Below are positions 46,130 through 55,139 of a stretch of 64,000 bases of DNA, piece by piece. The stretch lies in assembly GCA_946811695.1 (NCBI GenBank), contig OX328123.1, positions 150,316,729 to 150,380,728 on the forward strand, read 5' to 3'. The notes under the pieces were generated by a model, which saw only the letters and a list, made by a program, of their open reading frames with translations, was not told the origin of the DNA and did not search any database. The position numbers and the translations under genes are program-made. The first letter of the stretch is position 1. Each line of letters begins with the position of its first letter. The DNA comes from Gonocerus acuteangulatus (taxonomy: Eukaryota; Arthropoda; Insecta; Hemiptera; Coreidae).

Positions 46130-46455
46130 TAAAAATAGTATTTAAATGTAGTATTTCCGTTTTTTATTTACCACTTTTTTCCTATTTTTTATGATATGGA
46201 CATTTTCCTTTATTCTTCTTTTCAATCTATTTCTTTCTTTACCTAATGTGCTAATATTTTCAAAATCAAAACTATGTTTATATTTTATAGCATGATAAGC
46301 CAACGCTGTTTTATTCTCTCCTTTATCAATACTTTGCGCATGCTGCTTAGTTCGTTTTCTAAGTAACTGTTCCGATTCCCCTATATATGATTTATTGCAA
46401 CTATTGCAGTTAATTTTGTAGATATTGTATTTAGTTTCTTTTAATTTTAATTTAT

Positions 46456-46465
<10 letters not shown>
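46130..46465 (-). pseudogene. Penelope GIY-YIG endonuclease tail, minus copy
   Basis: The minus strand encodes NCNSCNKSYIGESEQLLRKR with the same K/T..R..H..S continuation as the plus copy, a GIY-YIG-type endonuclease fold used by Penelope-like elements for target cleavage. It is followed by a basic region (KER..LKR.LKENVHIIK.RKK) and ends in YLTKSK. It starts inside the domain at the microsatellite junction, so the reverse transcriptase and linker are absent. Sequence is close to the plus copy, which implies a recent common source. Not functional alone. Confidence 0.75.

Positions 46466-46534
<69 letters not shown>
46459..46534. repeat. (TA)n microsatellite
   Basis: TA runs interrupted by AAAATATA; forms the 5' truncation point of the minus Penelope fragment. 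Confidence 0.9.
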
Positions 46535-46536
<2 letters not shown>

Positions 46537-46870
46537 GTATATAATATATTTATATGGATTGCGCTGAAATGGCAACACTAGTGCGAAAATTATCCTCAAA
46601 AGAAATACTGAATAATATCCCAAGTTATAGATAGGAATATTATTGCTTAGTTAGGCTAGCGTGTTAACAGTTGCCTGACATATTGGTTAAACCCGATAAC
46701 CAACCACCCACCACGAGCATATTATCAGGTTCACCACCAGCAATAACGTGGTTACTGGATTAGACAGTCTCCCAGAAGCACATTCTCCAGAGTGTCGTAG
46801 TTCAGATGAGATAGGGGAAAAGATGGATAGGGAAGGAGAGAGGGAGGGATGGAGGGAGCGGGAGACGGAG
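46535..46870. other. no recognisable feature
   Basis: Contains GTTAAACCCGATAACCAACC and a CACCACGAGCATATTATCAG word also found near 40535. Family unknown. Confidence 0.35.
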
Positions 46871-46873
46871 GGG

Positions 46874-46938
<65 letters not shown>

Positions 46939-46945
46939 GAGAGAA
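46871..46945. repeat. (GA)n microsatellite
   Basis: Purine tract with about 60 bp of GA dinucleotide; overlapping ORFs on both strands are artefacts. Confidence 0.95.
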
Positions 46946-46949
46946 TATG

Positions 46950-47583
46950 GGTGAGGTGGATCTGTCTCCTATTTTTTTTAAAATGTGTACTTCTACGCAA
47001 GGATTGCTACGAAAAGAGAGTGAACTCTTGGTACAAATACTGATGTGAGTTTGGCCTTACGCCGACCTATCGTACATGGACCAGACTATACTTATCTCCT
47101 TGGCAACCAGCAAACTGTTTATCTTTACAGATAACAGCTACTATCTCTGATAACAGGTAAACCCATCCTCTTAAAGGACTAGGTCAACACAGACATTGGT
47201 CTTGGTAATATTGACAGAGGGATTTAGGCAAAAAGCATTTCATTCACTAATTTCAAGACTACTTCACCGATTAACTTCCTCGTCATCCACCTACACTGAA
47301 ATTTGTGAATGCGAAACCGTTTACAAATCTCGTGGTGGTCCAAAATAATATTCTCGCCCACAAAGAGTAACAATTACAATGGAATTTGATGTGATTTAAA
47401 ATTTAAGTGTATAAGCAGTAACAAAATCCGTGCCTTCACAAATATTGGTCCACGCAGATGTTTGAGCACATAAATGGACAGTATAAATACCTAATACAAA
47501 ATTCCGAAAATGTCAAACACAAAGAAATGTACCTACTGAATTCATCCTTTCTAAGAACCCCAACCGTAAATTAATTAGAAAAA
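46950..47583. other. no recognisable feature
   Basis: No repeat, coding motif or RNA feature recognised. Confidence 0.4.
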
Positions 47584-47640
47584 CAAGTTTTATGACTATT
47601 CTTCAACTGACCCTTTTCTAAATATTCTTATCTTCGTGAG

Positions 47641-48270
47641 CAAGCAAAAATTTATGATTTTTTCAGCAAGGGAATTCGAACGGAGAAGGACAAAGATATA
47701 TTGAGAGAAAGCACAACGCCATATAATAATCATATTTATGAACAATTAGGCAGAAAAAGATGTAAGGTTTTAAAAGATCAGGATACAGAACCATGCCGTT
47801 ATTTTGGCTTCAATTATAACCCAATAATTTCCAACAAAATAAGACATATATGTAAAGATATTGGCAGGATATCTTGGAAATATGACAACAGAATAAAAAA
47901 TAGCTTTAGTCATATTAAAGATAAATTAAAATTAAAAGAAACTAAATAGAATATCTACAAAATTAACTGCAATAGTTGCAATAAATCATATATAGGGGAA
48001 TCGGAACAGTTACTTAGAAAACGAATTAAGCAGCATGCGCAAAGTATTGATAAAGGAGAGAATAAAACAGCGTTGGCTTATCATGCTATAAAATATAAAC
48101 ATAGTTTTGACTTTGAAAATATTAGCACATTAGGTAAAGAAAGAAATAGATTGAAAAGAAGATTAAAGGAAAATATCCATATCATAAAAAATAGGAAAAA
48201 AGTGGTAAATAAAAAAACGGAAATACTACATTTAAATACTATCTTTATTAACTTATTTGACAAAAAGTAA
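47641..48270 (+). pseudogene. Penelope-like ORF C-terminus: linker and GIY-YIG endonuclease
   Basis: C-terminal part of the single Penelope ORF. The reverse transcriptase should precede it and is missing. From 47701 the frame runs through a basic linker (EQLGRKRCKVLKDQ, RISWKYDNRIKNSFSHIKDK) to an in-frame TAG at 47947. It resumes NIYKINCNSCNKSYIGESEQ, LLRKRIKQHAQS, the GIY-YIG domain. IYKI and SYIG are the two strand motifs; the cysteine pair C-x2-C lies between them as in Penelope endonucleases, with the conserved R and H following. A basic tail ends in FDKK at 48270. The single stop and lack of RT mark it as dead but young. Confidence 0.88.
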
Positions 48271-48514
48271 AAGTATGTTTTTATGTTGAAGGTGGGAAGA
48301 TGGTTTTAATTGTTAGGACTATATTTCTTCTGGAAATTCATTTTTAAACATTTTTAAAGGTATGACATATCGATTATCGATCAGCTGTTTATTTTTCGCC
48401 ATATTGAATTCTTTCAGACCATGATCATTCTAGACGTGGCCGTACTGGTGGAAGGTTATCCTCCTCAGGTGTAGGCTGGAAGTTTTATTTTTATTATTTT
48501 TGTAATTGTTTCCC

Positions 48515-48543
48515 CTGAAGAGGCACCAATAAAGGTGTGAAAC
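48515..48543 (+). ncRNA. hammerhead-like motif
   Basis: CTGAAGA, stem GCACC/GGTGT (with one G-U pair), GAAAC, located 245 bp after the Penelope ORF end. Confidence 0.5.
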
Positions 48544-48639
48544 ATGTAGGGAAGAAATAAAGTTGGTGATACTGAGTGTTGAAGATTTTATTTGTTGACC
48601 TTCCGCCGTCCACGAAGATGAGCAAGTTTTATGACTTTT

Positions 48640-48883
48640 TATCCAAAACGATAACGGATACTAGCTTAAAAGTGTTGGTTTGTTTTCTTGAGTTAGAAAG
48701 TCTTTAGAAAGTATACCTGCATTCCTACGAACGTAAAGACAAAAACTATACGATTTTTTTTCGTCCTTCTTACGGTGGGCACATTTTGACGGTTTATCGA
48801 CCTTGAAATTTTAAATTAGGCAATGTATATGTATAAAACATTATAAAAATATTTGGGCAGGTAGAGAGCAAGCCAAAGAAATA

Positions 48884-48960
<77 letters not shown>
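48640..48960. other. spacer ending in (TA)n microsatellite
   Basis: TA tract at about 48883-48954 preceded by GGGCAGGTAGAGAGCAAGCC, a diverged minus-strand family Y microsatellite block. Confidence 0.45.
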
Positions 48961-48963
<3 letters not shown>

Positions 48964-49200
48964 TAAACTTCAAGCACCGTTTCCTTCTTAGTCTATGTAT
49001 TGAAACGTTAAATTTTCTACTTTGCCATTCCGGTTTGTGTCATCGCGCCGACTTATTAAGCAGGTTTAAAAACCAAGTGAAGAAACCAATAGCTCTGTTA
49101 GCCCTGATGAAGTCTTGAAACTTGTGTCGAAACTTTGGCAAATATAACTCACTTAAGATGAAAAGAAAAATGTCTTAACCCTCTCGATCATCACCTTCAT
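48961..49200 (+). mobile_element. Penelope-type end fragment (group C-like)
   Basis: Contains GCCCTGATGAAGTCTTGAAA, CTTGTGTCGAAACTTTGGCA, AATATAACTC, aligned with the 54.68 kb motif region (CCTGATGAAGACTTGAATTT, AAGCCGAAACGTCGGCA). Stem II is poorly paired here, suggesting decay. Confidence 0.45.
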
Positions 49201-49359
49201 CCCTAATGTATTTATGGGTTCCTTCTGATTACAGTTTTTCGCATTTTTCGAGAGCAACGAATGACAATTGATATTTTATCAGCCCAAAAACATCTAACAA
49301 TTACACAGACACACAAAATAAAGAAAGTGGTATTTTCCAAAGACATCATACTCATGCGT

Positions 49360-50090
49360 TAGTTCTCAAGTAGCTTAAGAACCCAGTTCACAAAGATTTG
49401 GTGGAATTTGTTATCTTAAATAGAAATACAGTACAATAATTCTCAATAAAATAATAATAATAATATCAGAGGTACACGAAATAAAAAAAGTAGTATTTTC
49501 AAAAGACACCATACTTATATTCCTATGTATTTCGACACGTTGAATCCGAATCCGGAGTCCGTTTCACCCCAGCACGGAGGTTTAAACTAAGAATAACTGG
49601 AGCTTCCATGGTTTTGAGGGTCGCTGAATTCGTATCCGAGGTCTGTTCCCTCCCATTGGCGCAAAAGCAAGGCCATTTCATGGACAAATATTTTCTTGTA
49701 AAAAAAATGAATCTTAAATAGATATATTTGTCCTTGAAATGGCCTTGATTTTGCACCGATGTTGTGAAACAGGCCTATGATTTGAATTCAGCGACCCTCA
49801 AAACTATGGAAGCTCTAGTTATTTCTTCTTAAACGAATTTATACGAAATTTGACCTTCAAATGCTTAAACCTGACGTTCTGGGGTCAAACGGACTCTAAA
49901 TTCGGATTCAGTGTGTCGACATACATAACAATATACATATGGTGTATTTTGAAAATACCACTTTTTTATTTTGTATACTTGTGTTATTATTATTATTTTT
50001 TTGAGAATTATTGTACTGTATTTCTATTTAAGATAAAAAATTCCACCAAATCTTTGTGAACTGTGTTCCTAAGATACTTGAGAACTAAAG
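49360..50090. repeat. large foldback, ~300 bp arms
   Basis: Left arm about 49360-49660, right arm about 49775-50090. GTTCACAAAGATTTGGTGGA (49387) pairs with TCCACCAAATCTTTGTGAAC (50041), and GACCCTCAAAACTATGGAAG (49793) mirrors CTTCCATGGTTTTGAGGGTC (49602). The centre holds GCAAGGCCATTTCATGGACA inverted against CTTGAAATGGCCTTGATTTT. No coding content; could be a foldback element or an inverted duplication. Confidence 0.75.
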
Positions 50091-50477
50091 CCGGTGTTTG
50101 CGAATTGTAAAGGCCGCCCTGAACGGCTGGATTCCACAGGCTGTATATAGCCTAACCCATTCCACACACAAACCCTTGCTAAACTTAGCCAAAACCACCA
50201 ACACATGGCCTCTTTCCTCAACCGCTCTTTCATTCTATCATTGTTCACTAGAACTACCCTCCTAAAACAGCAATAAGGTAGACAAATTTGTAATAAACAG
50301 CTGGTTTTTTTTTTATGGAATTTTTTAATTTCTTTCTGGAGTATTCACCAATTTCTAACGTATCGATCACACTTTTATTAACAACACAACGAACTAGTAT
50401 TTCTAAATTGACGCAACTCAAAAATCGGTGTTTTTCAGTTATGGCTATGAATGACATGGTACCTATCTCTTTATCAA
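50091..50477. other. no recognisable feature
   Basis: Overlapping ORFs on both strands at 50254-50578 have no recognisable domain; the plus frame runs through the LINE tail. Confidence 0.4.
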
Positions 50478-51023
50478 CCATCAAAACTGTTTTTTTTTTA
50501 ATTATTATAATGGCGTGTCAACCCTTAAGGTCACTAACGCCATTGCTGTGTGTAGTAATTTTCATTATAATTCGCTAACAAGTATCAACATATATACATT
50601 ATGATTAAATTGCTATCAATAATATTTCTTTTTGCAGATTTTATTAATTCGAACGATAAACGAGAAATGCTCAATAAATAAAATAAAATATAATAATAAA
50701 AAAAAATATATATATAAATGAAAAAAAATAATAAATGAATAAAAAATGGAAAATAATAAAACATAATAAATAATAAATGTAATAAAAAAAAATAATGTTA
50801 ATAAAATAATGTATAGAAATTATATGTAAATGAAATAAACAAACGAGCATTTCGGTCTTTATGTTCTGTCTAGATTTTGTCCATTAATTGAGCGGCCCTT
50901 AAAAAGTTAAAGAGCCGCTCGACTTGGTTTGTATGATCACCTAGAATTTCATCTAGGGAGTCAGACAGTTGGTGTTGCTCTTTCAGTTGCTCATAGGCCC
51001 GGCAATTAGTCCATCAAAACAGT
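50478..51023 (-). mobile_element. 5'-truncated LINE with 13 bp target duplication
   Basis: Insertion 50491-51010 between CCATCAAAACTGT (50478-50490) and CCATCAAAACAGT (51011-51023). On the minus strand: the last ~45 codons of ORF2, a long AT-rich 3' UTR, a terminal ATGGCGTTAGTGACCTTAAG, GGTTGACACGCCATT block, and an A-rich tail ending at 50491. Confidence 0.88.
50867..51010 (-). pseudogene. LINE ORF2 extreme C-terminus
   Basis: Minus-strand codons read CRAYEQLKEQHQLSDSLDEI, LGDHTNQVERLFNFLRAAQL, MDKI and stop. This is colinear with the end of the LINE at 33.7 kb (GTLDEILGDYPEKMINLFEL, LDATNLTDKI). The zinc knuckle has been lost by the 5' truncation; only the first C of CRAYE could be its last cysteine. 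The fragment has no start codon. It shows that both insertions belong to one subfamily, distinct from the one at 18.3, 24.8 and 52 kb. Confidence 0.78.
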
Positions 51024-51093
51024 GCGTACATAGCTTCAGAGCTTGTACACTAGAGGGCACTTGTGACACCCTTCCTGCCTTAATGCTATGCCC
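51024..51093. other. host spacer
   Basis: Unrecognised sequence between the LINE and the hAT element. Confidence 0.3.
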
Positions 51094-51184
51094 CCTACAA
51101 ACAATGTTGGGCAAAACTTAATGATTAAAAGTACATTTTTGTACTTTTAATCATTTTGGAATAAACTAAATCTAAACTAAAAAT

Positions 51185-51185
51185 T

Positions 51186-51218
<33 letters not shown>
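51185..51218. repeat. poly(A) tract
   Basis: Run of about 30 A inside the hAT element. Confidence 0.9.
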
Positions 51219-51219
<1 letters not shown>

Positions 51220-51728
51220 AAGAAAAAACCTAAAACTAAAATTAAATTATCAATGGATATTAGTTCAACTAAAACTAAATCATTGGGAATTGATGAAAAA
51301 CTAAATTAAAGCTTTAGTTCAGTTTAGTTTAGTTTCTCAAAAATAAATTTCGATAATTAAGTGAATTATTAAAATTAATAGATAGATTTTACAATAGAAT
51401 TCTTAATTTGTCTTTATTTTGTTGTAAATAGGCTGAAGATGTAAGTTGTACCCCGATTTTCTATTTGTTTCCATTATTTTTCATAAATAAACATTCTTTA
51501 TTTAAACAAAAAGACATGCACACCTATTTGTTTTGCCCTTGTTCTGAACCAAAGTATACATTAGTATAGTGAAAGGAGGAAAATTTATAGTATATTTTTT
51601 CAATAAACTAATTTGTGAATTGAAAACTAAAACTAAACTAACATCATAAATTTAGGTAACTTGCTTAAATTAAACTAATTGCTTAAATTAAACTAATTAT
51701 CATACAAATTTTAGAACATCTTATCAGA

Positions 51729-52256
51729 CATCAATCACAAAACATACTTGTAACAATGTTGTGGTTTCCAGGACACGAAAATATTGGACAGACAACGAAT
51801 GCGGACGAACAAGCAAAGCACGCCAGAAGACGGGAATCAGTGGACTCTAACTTACTAACGACTGAAGACTTACATTTACTAATTACAGAAAATATCCGTC
51901 TTGAATGGCAAGCCTCATGGTACAGCACAAGAGATAACCTCCTAAGGGAGATAAAAAGCAGTACTCATGAATGGCAAGCTAATACGCAATTAACAAGACC
52001 TGATGAAGTTGTAATTACAAGACTACGCATTGGACATACAGACTTAACACAATCCTATCTCATAACAAAACAAGACAGACCGATATGCCAGACATGCAAC
52101 AGGCCACTGACCTTTAAACACTTACTAACAGAATGCAAAACACGAGACTACTTACCTATACCATATCACATGTTTGAATTATTTTCCGAACAAAGCCCTC
52201 ACATTGCTACCATTTTACAACAATTACATAAAATAAAACTTTATGACAAAATATGA
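51729..52256 (+). pseudogene. LINE ORF2 C-terminus: RNase H end and CCHC knuckle
   Basis: The longest intact LINE coding piece in the window. The frame is open upstream of the ATG at 51756 (ILVT before M), so the ATG is internal. RNase H block VTMLWFPGHENIGQTTNADE then QAKHARRR shows W-x-P-G-H and the conserved D; the upstream catalytic residues are lost to 5' truncation. The connector includes LEWQASWYSTRDNLLREIKS. Then VVITRLRIGHTDLTQSYLIT and the knuckle CQTCNRPLTFKHLLTEC (C-x2-C-x7-H-x4-C). It ends in QLHKIKLYDKI and TGA. Uninterrupted over ~175 codons, so this insertion is younger than the 24.8 and 55.3 kb copies. Confidence 0.9.
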
Positions 52257-52277
52257 CACAACCTACCGTGTATATGT

Positions 52278-52305
52278 ATGTTTGGTGTGTGTGTGTGTGT
52301 GTGTG

Positions 52306-52351
<46 letters not shown>

Positions 52352-52356
52352 TGTGT
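52278..52356. repeat. (GT)n microsatellite
   Basis: About 75 bp of GT with minor interruptions in the LINE 3' UTR; overlapping ORFs are artefacts. Confidence 0.95.
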
Positions 52357-52985
52357 GTTGTGAGCGTGGTTGTGTCAGTAGAGGCTTCAAAATTGGACAT
52401 AAAGACTTTATATTAAATATCTTACAATTCACACACGATAATGATTTTCATCTTGCAATAAAAAAAATTATTATTTATTACTGTCGCAATTTGTCATTCT
52501 TTATTTTGTTATATTCTATACATTAAATTATGAAATCAATTATTTGGTTTGATTTAATTATTTATTTTATTTTATATTAATGTTATTATTAATTTTTTTT
52601 TTTAATTTTAATTTTTTATTTTTATTATTTTTTTTCTCATTTATTTTTTAATATTTTTTTTCTTTTTCTTTTTTTTTTGAAATTGAATATAATGAATTCA
52701 TATTCTTTACCCTTTATATAGTTTTAATTGATTATTTTTATGTGAGGAAATCGCCTTGCCGTTGTGAAGCTCCATGAATAAATAAAACTAATTGCCATGT
52801 TAAAAACTAATACTAAAACTAAAAATTATACAAATTTCAAAGTAAACTAAAGCTAAAACTAAAAATATAACGAGAGTTTATTTATAGTTAGAGTAAATTA
52901 TCGTTAGTTTATTGTGAGGAGATCGTTGACCTTTAATGATGCGAAGGTAGGGAATGTCGGGGTTCGGTCGGTTTTATTGGTGCCG

Positions 52986-53018
52986 ACGTTTCACCTAGAA
53001 ATTCAAGCCTTCATCAGG
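52986..53018 (-). ncRNA. hammerhead-like motif, decayed
   Basis: Minus strand: CTGATGA, AGGCTTGAATTTCTAGGT, GAAACG. Core strands intact but stem II has lost its outer pairs relative to the 4.7 kb copy. Confidence 0.4.
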
Positions 53019-53039
53019 GCTGTAAAAACAAGGACAAAT

Positions 53040-53470
53040 TTAATACAAAAAATAACCCAGTAAATGACAAAATTGATAAAGAAGTCATCTCCTCTACATA
53101 CTCCATCTTCCATTCATTAAAAACTTCTTCCTAAAACTCTATACCGCCTGCAATATAGCCCTTCATACCTGCCTCCCTTCCATTAACACAAACATTTTAT
53201 GACATCTCACTTTACGACGCCGCTCTTTCTTTCATCCCTAATGTACCCACTCATTGGGTGGTCAAGAACCCCCCCCCCCACCAACTCCTTTCCCCTAAGT
53301 TTCCTTTTATCAACATTCAGAAATGATCCCGCATCTGTGAGGGATAGTTCTCAATCTTCTCATCGGTAAGCCCATCTTGTTATTCTTATATCTGTTCCCA
53401 TGTACTTGTAATCTAAGGACTGCTATAGCACATTGTTCTTCTAGCTGTATATTATGTTTTTATGTTTTTT
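53040..53470. other. no recognisable feature
   Basis: Interior of the Penelope cluster with a C-run near 53270; no coding match. Confidence 0.4.
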
Positions 53471-53471
53471 T

Positions 53472-53539
<68 letters not shown>
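53472..53539. repeat. (TA)n microsatellite
   Basis: About 60 bp of TA abutting the group D palindrome. Confidence 0.95.
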
Positions 53540-53541
<2 letters not shown>

Positions 53542-53795
53542 GATTGATTGGTGAGACGGCTTCTCTCTCCAGCGGTGTCCTTTCTCTCCTTTCTGGAATA
53601 TTTCGTCGGGTTCATCTCCGACTTCATCAGGCTCCTTGTGTTGTCCTCGGTGGTTGTCAAGGGAAACAACCACCGAGGACGACACAAGGAGCCTGATGAA
53701 GTCGGAGATGAACCCGACGAAATATTCCAGAAAGGAGAGAAAGAACACCGCTGGAGAGAGAAGCCGTCTCACCAATCAATCATTTCAACCCCAGC
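53540..53795. repeat. near-perfect palindrome with hammerhead-like cores (group D), copy 2
   Basis: Left arm 53544-53662 and right arm 53665-53785 are inverted copies with very few differences: GGTGAGACGGCTTCTCTCTC pairs with GAGAGAGAAGCCGTCTCACC, and TTGTGTTGTCCTCGGTGGTT with AACCACCGAGGACGACACAA. Each arm carries the motif CTGATGA, stem GTCGG/CCGAC, GAAA. ORFs on both strands encode nearly the same peptide because of the symmetry. Confidence 0.92.
53693..53722 (+). ncRNA. hammerhead-like motif in palindrome
   Basis: CTGATGA, stem GTCGG/CCGAC with 8-nt loop, GAAA. The mirror copy is at 53600-53630 on the minus strand. A transcript of the whole palindrome would instead pair arm to arm. Confidence 0.45.
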
Positions 53796-53812
53796 GAAGT
53801 AACTTAAAACAA

Positions 53813-53816
<4 letters not shown>

Positions 53817-53876
<60 letters not shown>
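53817..53876. repeat. (TA)n microsatellite
   Basis: About 58 bp of TA on the other side of the group D palindrome. Confidence 0.95.
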
Positions 53877-53878
<2 letters not shown>

Positions 53879-53880
53879 GA

Positions 53881-54555
53881 TGATTAGATAGTTAGCCGTG
53901 ATAAGTAAAGATGGAATGGTTGGGATTCGGCTAAATAAACCTCAATATGATTTTGTTTTAAAAAATCTATATTTCGGACGTTTCCTTTTTCTCCTTTCCT
54001 GTCATAAAATATCATAAACATGCATTTTGATCTTTACCGCCCTTTCTCCCACCACCTGCTGTTTTCAGCTACATATACCCCAGTAGATTCCTTTTTCCTT
54101 AGACACTTTCACAATGGTTACTTAATTGCCAACCTTGGTCTTCCTCTGCCGCTCAGCATTTCCATTGGTATGTAGTATCTTATTTCTTTGTAAAATTAAT
54201 TAATGTTACTATTAGCTACTATATTTGTCATTGGTATTTAGTTTCTTATTTCTTTGTAAAATCAATTAATGTTACTAATTACTATTAAAATCAATTATTG
54301 TACCTATTTACTTTTTCATTCTAAGAATTTAAGACGATATGTTCTTTTATAAGTTAATTGTATCTGTAGTTCTGTTACCTATCATAATTATAAATTTTTT
54401 TTTTTTTGTTTCTGTATTAATTTCTTTTTTTTTTTTTGTCATTTTAGCTGACGAAGGCTACCAATGAGTAGCCGAAACGTCCGAAATATAGATTTTTTAA
54501 AAGAAAATCATATTGAGGTTTATTTAGCCGAATCCCAACCATTCCATCTTTACTT
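53881..54555 (+). mobile_element. Penelope-type terminal repeats (group B), copy 2, inverted head and tail
   Basis: Head 53881-53985 (GATTAGATAGTTAGCCGTGA, AAGATGGAATGGTTGGGATT) is inverted relative to the tail 54400-54555 (GCCGAATCCCAACCATTCCA, CATCTTTACTTAT). Between them are the same non-coding blocks as at 35215-35600. The coding interior seen at 57.6-58.3 kb is missing, so this is an internally deleted copy. Confidence 0.75.
54448..54478 (+). ncRNA. hammerhead-like motif
   Basis: CTGACGA, stem GGCTAC/GTAGCC, GAAAC; same as 35596. Confidence 0.5.
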
Positions 54556-54576
54556 ATATATATGGCACGCCCTACA

Positions 54577-54606
54577 TGTTTCGTGGCCTTTATGCCACCT
54601 CCTCAG
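54577..54606 (-). ncRNA. hammerhead-like motif, separate group
   Basis: Minus strand: CTGAGGA, stem GTGGC/GCCAC (5 bp, 6-nt loop), GAAAC. Stem sequence unrelated to the neighbouring motifs while pairing is retained. Confidence 0.5.
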
Positions 54607-54678
54607 GTGCCACTAAATCCTCATGTGTGGATAGCTCTCCACCCATACTAAGACTCTGTCCTGCTTGTTTTTACAGCC

Positions 54679-54708
54679 CTGATGAAGACTTGAATTTCAA
54701 GCCGAAAC
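54679..54708 (+). ncRNA. hammerhead-like motif
   Basis: CTGATGA, stem GACTTGA/TCAAGCC (one mismatch), GAAAC, followed by GTCGGCAACAATAAAACC as at 4757. Confidence 0.5.
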
Positions 54709-54836
54709 GTCGGCAACAATAAAACCATTTTCATTTGTAAAATGTGGTTTTTATTAAGAAGCAATGACTGAACCCCGACAATCCCTAACGTTATTTTAGT
54801 AAACTAATGTCAGTTTTTCCCAACATTGCCTACATA

Positions 54837-55135
54837 GGGAAGAGTGACACATTTTTAGTTGAGTTTTATTTTGATTTCTGTCACTTTAGAAATACTAGTG
54901 CGATATGTTCATATCGCACTAGATATATCATCATGAGCTTGGCTGATACGAAGCAAATATAACGCCCGGTAAAAATAAATTAATAATGTTGTTACGGAGT
55001 GAACGCTCATTCTTAATAAACCAACTTAGATTATTTTTCTAAGGGTGATGAGCCGAGTGTCGTTGCAATATAACACAAAAATCGACCGTTATTAGCATAT
55101 TAATAACACCGGCACACACACAAAAAATAAAGTTG
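54837..55135. other. no recognisable feature
   Basis: Includes CATATCGCACTAG-type inverted words near 54895-54925; nothing identified. Confidence 0.4.
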
Positions 55136-55139
55136 TTCC

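Larger units (their letters stand above)
45740..46465 (-). mobile_element. Penelope-like element fragment, minus copy (group A)
   Basis: Inverted copy of 47930-48620: the GIY-YIG coding tail, then a 3' end with a hammerhead-like motif (45849-45879), TACATGTAGGGATGAAATAA, and CTTCCGCCGTCCACGAAGAT. Its upstream side is cut at a TA microsatellite (46459). Beyond the 3' end, the flank GTCAGTTGAAGAATA on the minus strand recurs inverted at the head of the plus copy. Confidence 0.85.
47584..48636 (+). mobile_element. Penelope-like element insertion with 14 bp TSD (group A)
   Basis: Flanked by CAAGTTTTATGACT at 47584-47597 and 48623-48636. Within it, a short head (47598-47640, ATTCTTCAACTGACCC...CTTATCTTCGTG) is inverted relative to sequence beyond the 3' end of the minus copy. 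Then come the coding segment 47640-48270, a 3' UTR, a hammerhead-like motif at 48515-48543, and the terminus GACCTTCCGCCGTCCACGAA. A 5' truncation with an inverted terminal-repeat piece at the head is a known behaviour of Penelope-like retroelements. Confidence 0.9.
51690..52798 (+). mobile_element. LINE nested in the hAT element, 14 bp TSD
   Basis: Insertion 51704-52784 with target duplication AAACTAATTATCAT / AAACTAATTGCCAT (51690-51703, 52785-52798; two differences). Contains the ORF2 end, a (GT)n tract, a T-rich 3' UTR, and the 3' end AAATCGCCTTGCCGTTGTG, AAGCTCC, ATGAATAAATAA, which recurs at 878-945. Confidence 0.88.
52902..54798. mobile_element. nested Penelope-type cluster with ~10 bp TSD
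   Basis: Insertion 52912-54788 into the hAT element; candidate TSD CGTTAGTTTA/CGTTATTTTA (52902-52911, 54789-54798). The outer ends are group C terminal repeats in inverted orientation: GGTAGGGAATGTCGGGGTTC at 52947 and GAACCCCGACAATCCCTAAC ending 54789. Inside the cluster are a group D palindrome (53540-53790) with TA tracts on both sides, a group B terminal repeat pair (53881-54555), and a hammerhead-like motif of a further group at 54577-54606. No Penelope coding sequence remains. Confidence 0.75.
51094..54836. mobile_element. hAT element split by nested insertions
   Basis: Outer ends CAATGTTGGGCAAAACT (51102) and AGTTTTTCCCAACATTG (ending 54828), with 8 bp TSD CCTACAAA/CCTACATA (51094-51101, 54829-54836). 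Its own sequence is AACTAA-rich (51160-51690, 52799-52911, 54799-54828). Just inside the left end is a hairpin with 16 bp arms (AATGATTAAAAGTACA, loop TTTT; 51120-51155). The remaining 3 kb are a LINE (51704-52784) and a Penelope cluster (52912-54788). Removing both leaves a non-coding MITE of about 750 bp. Confidence 0.88.

Noticed and set aside
50254..50578. Open frames on both strands upstream of the LINE
   Set aside because: Mutually overlapping, no domain, and the plus frame runs through the LINE tail.
53452..53802. Overlapping proteins on both strands
   Set aside because: Both are translations of the same palindrome plus TA microsatellite.
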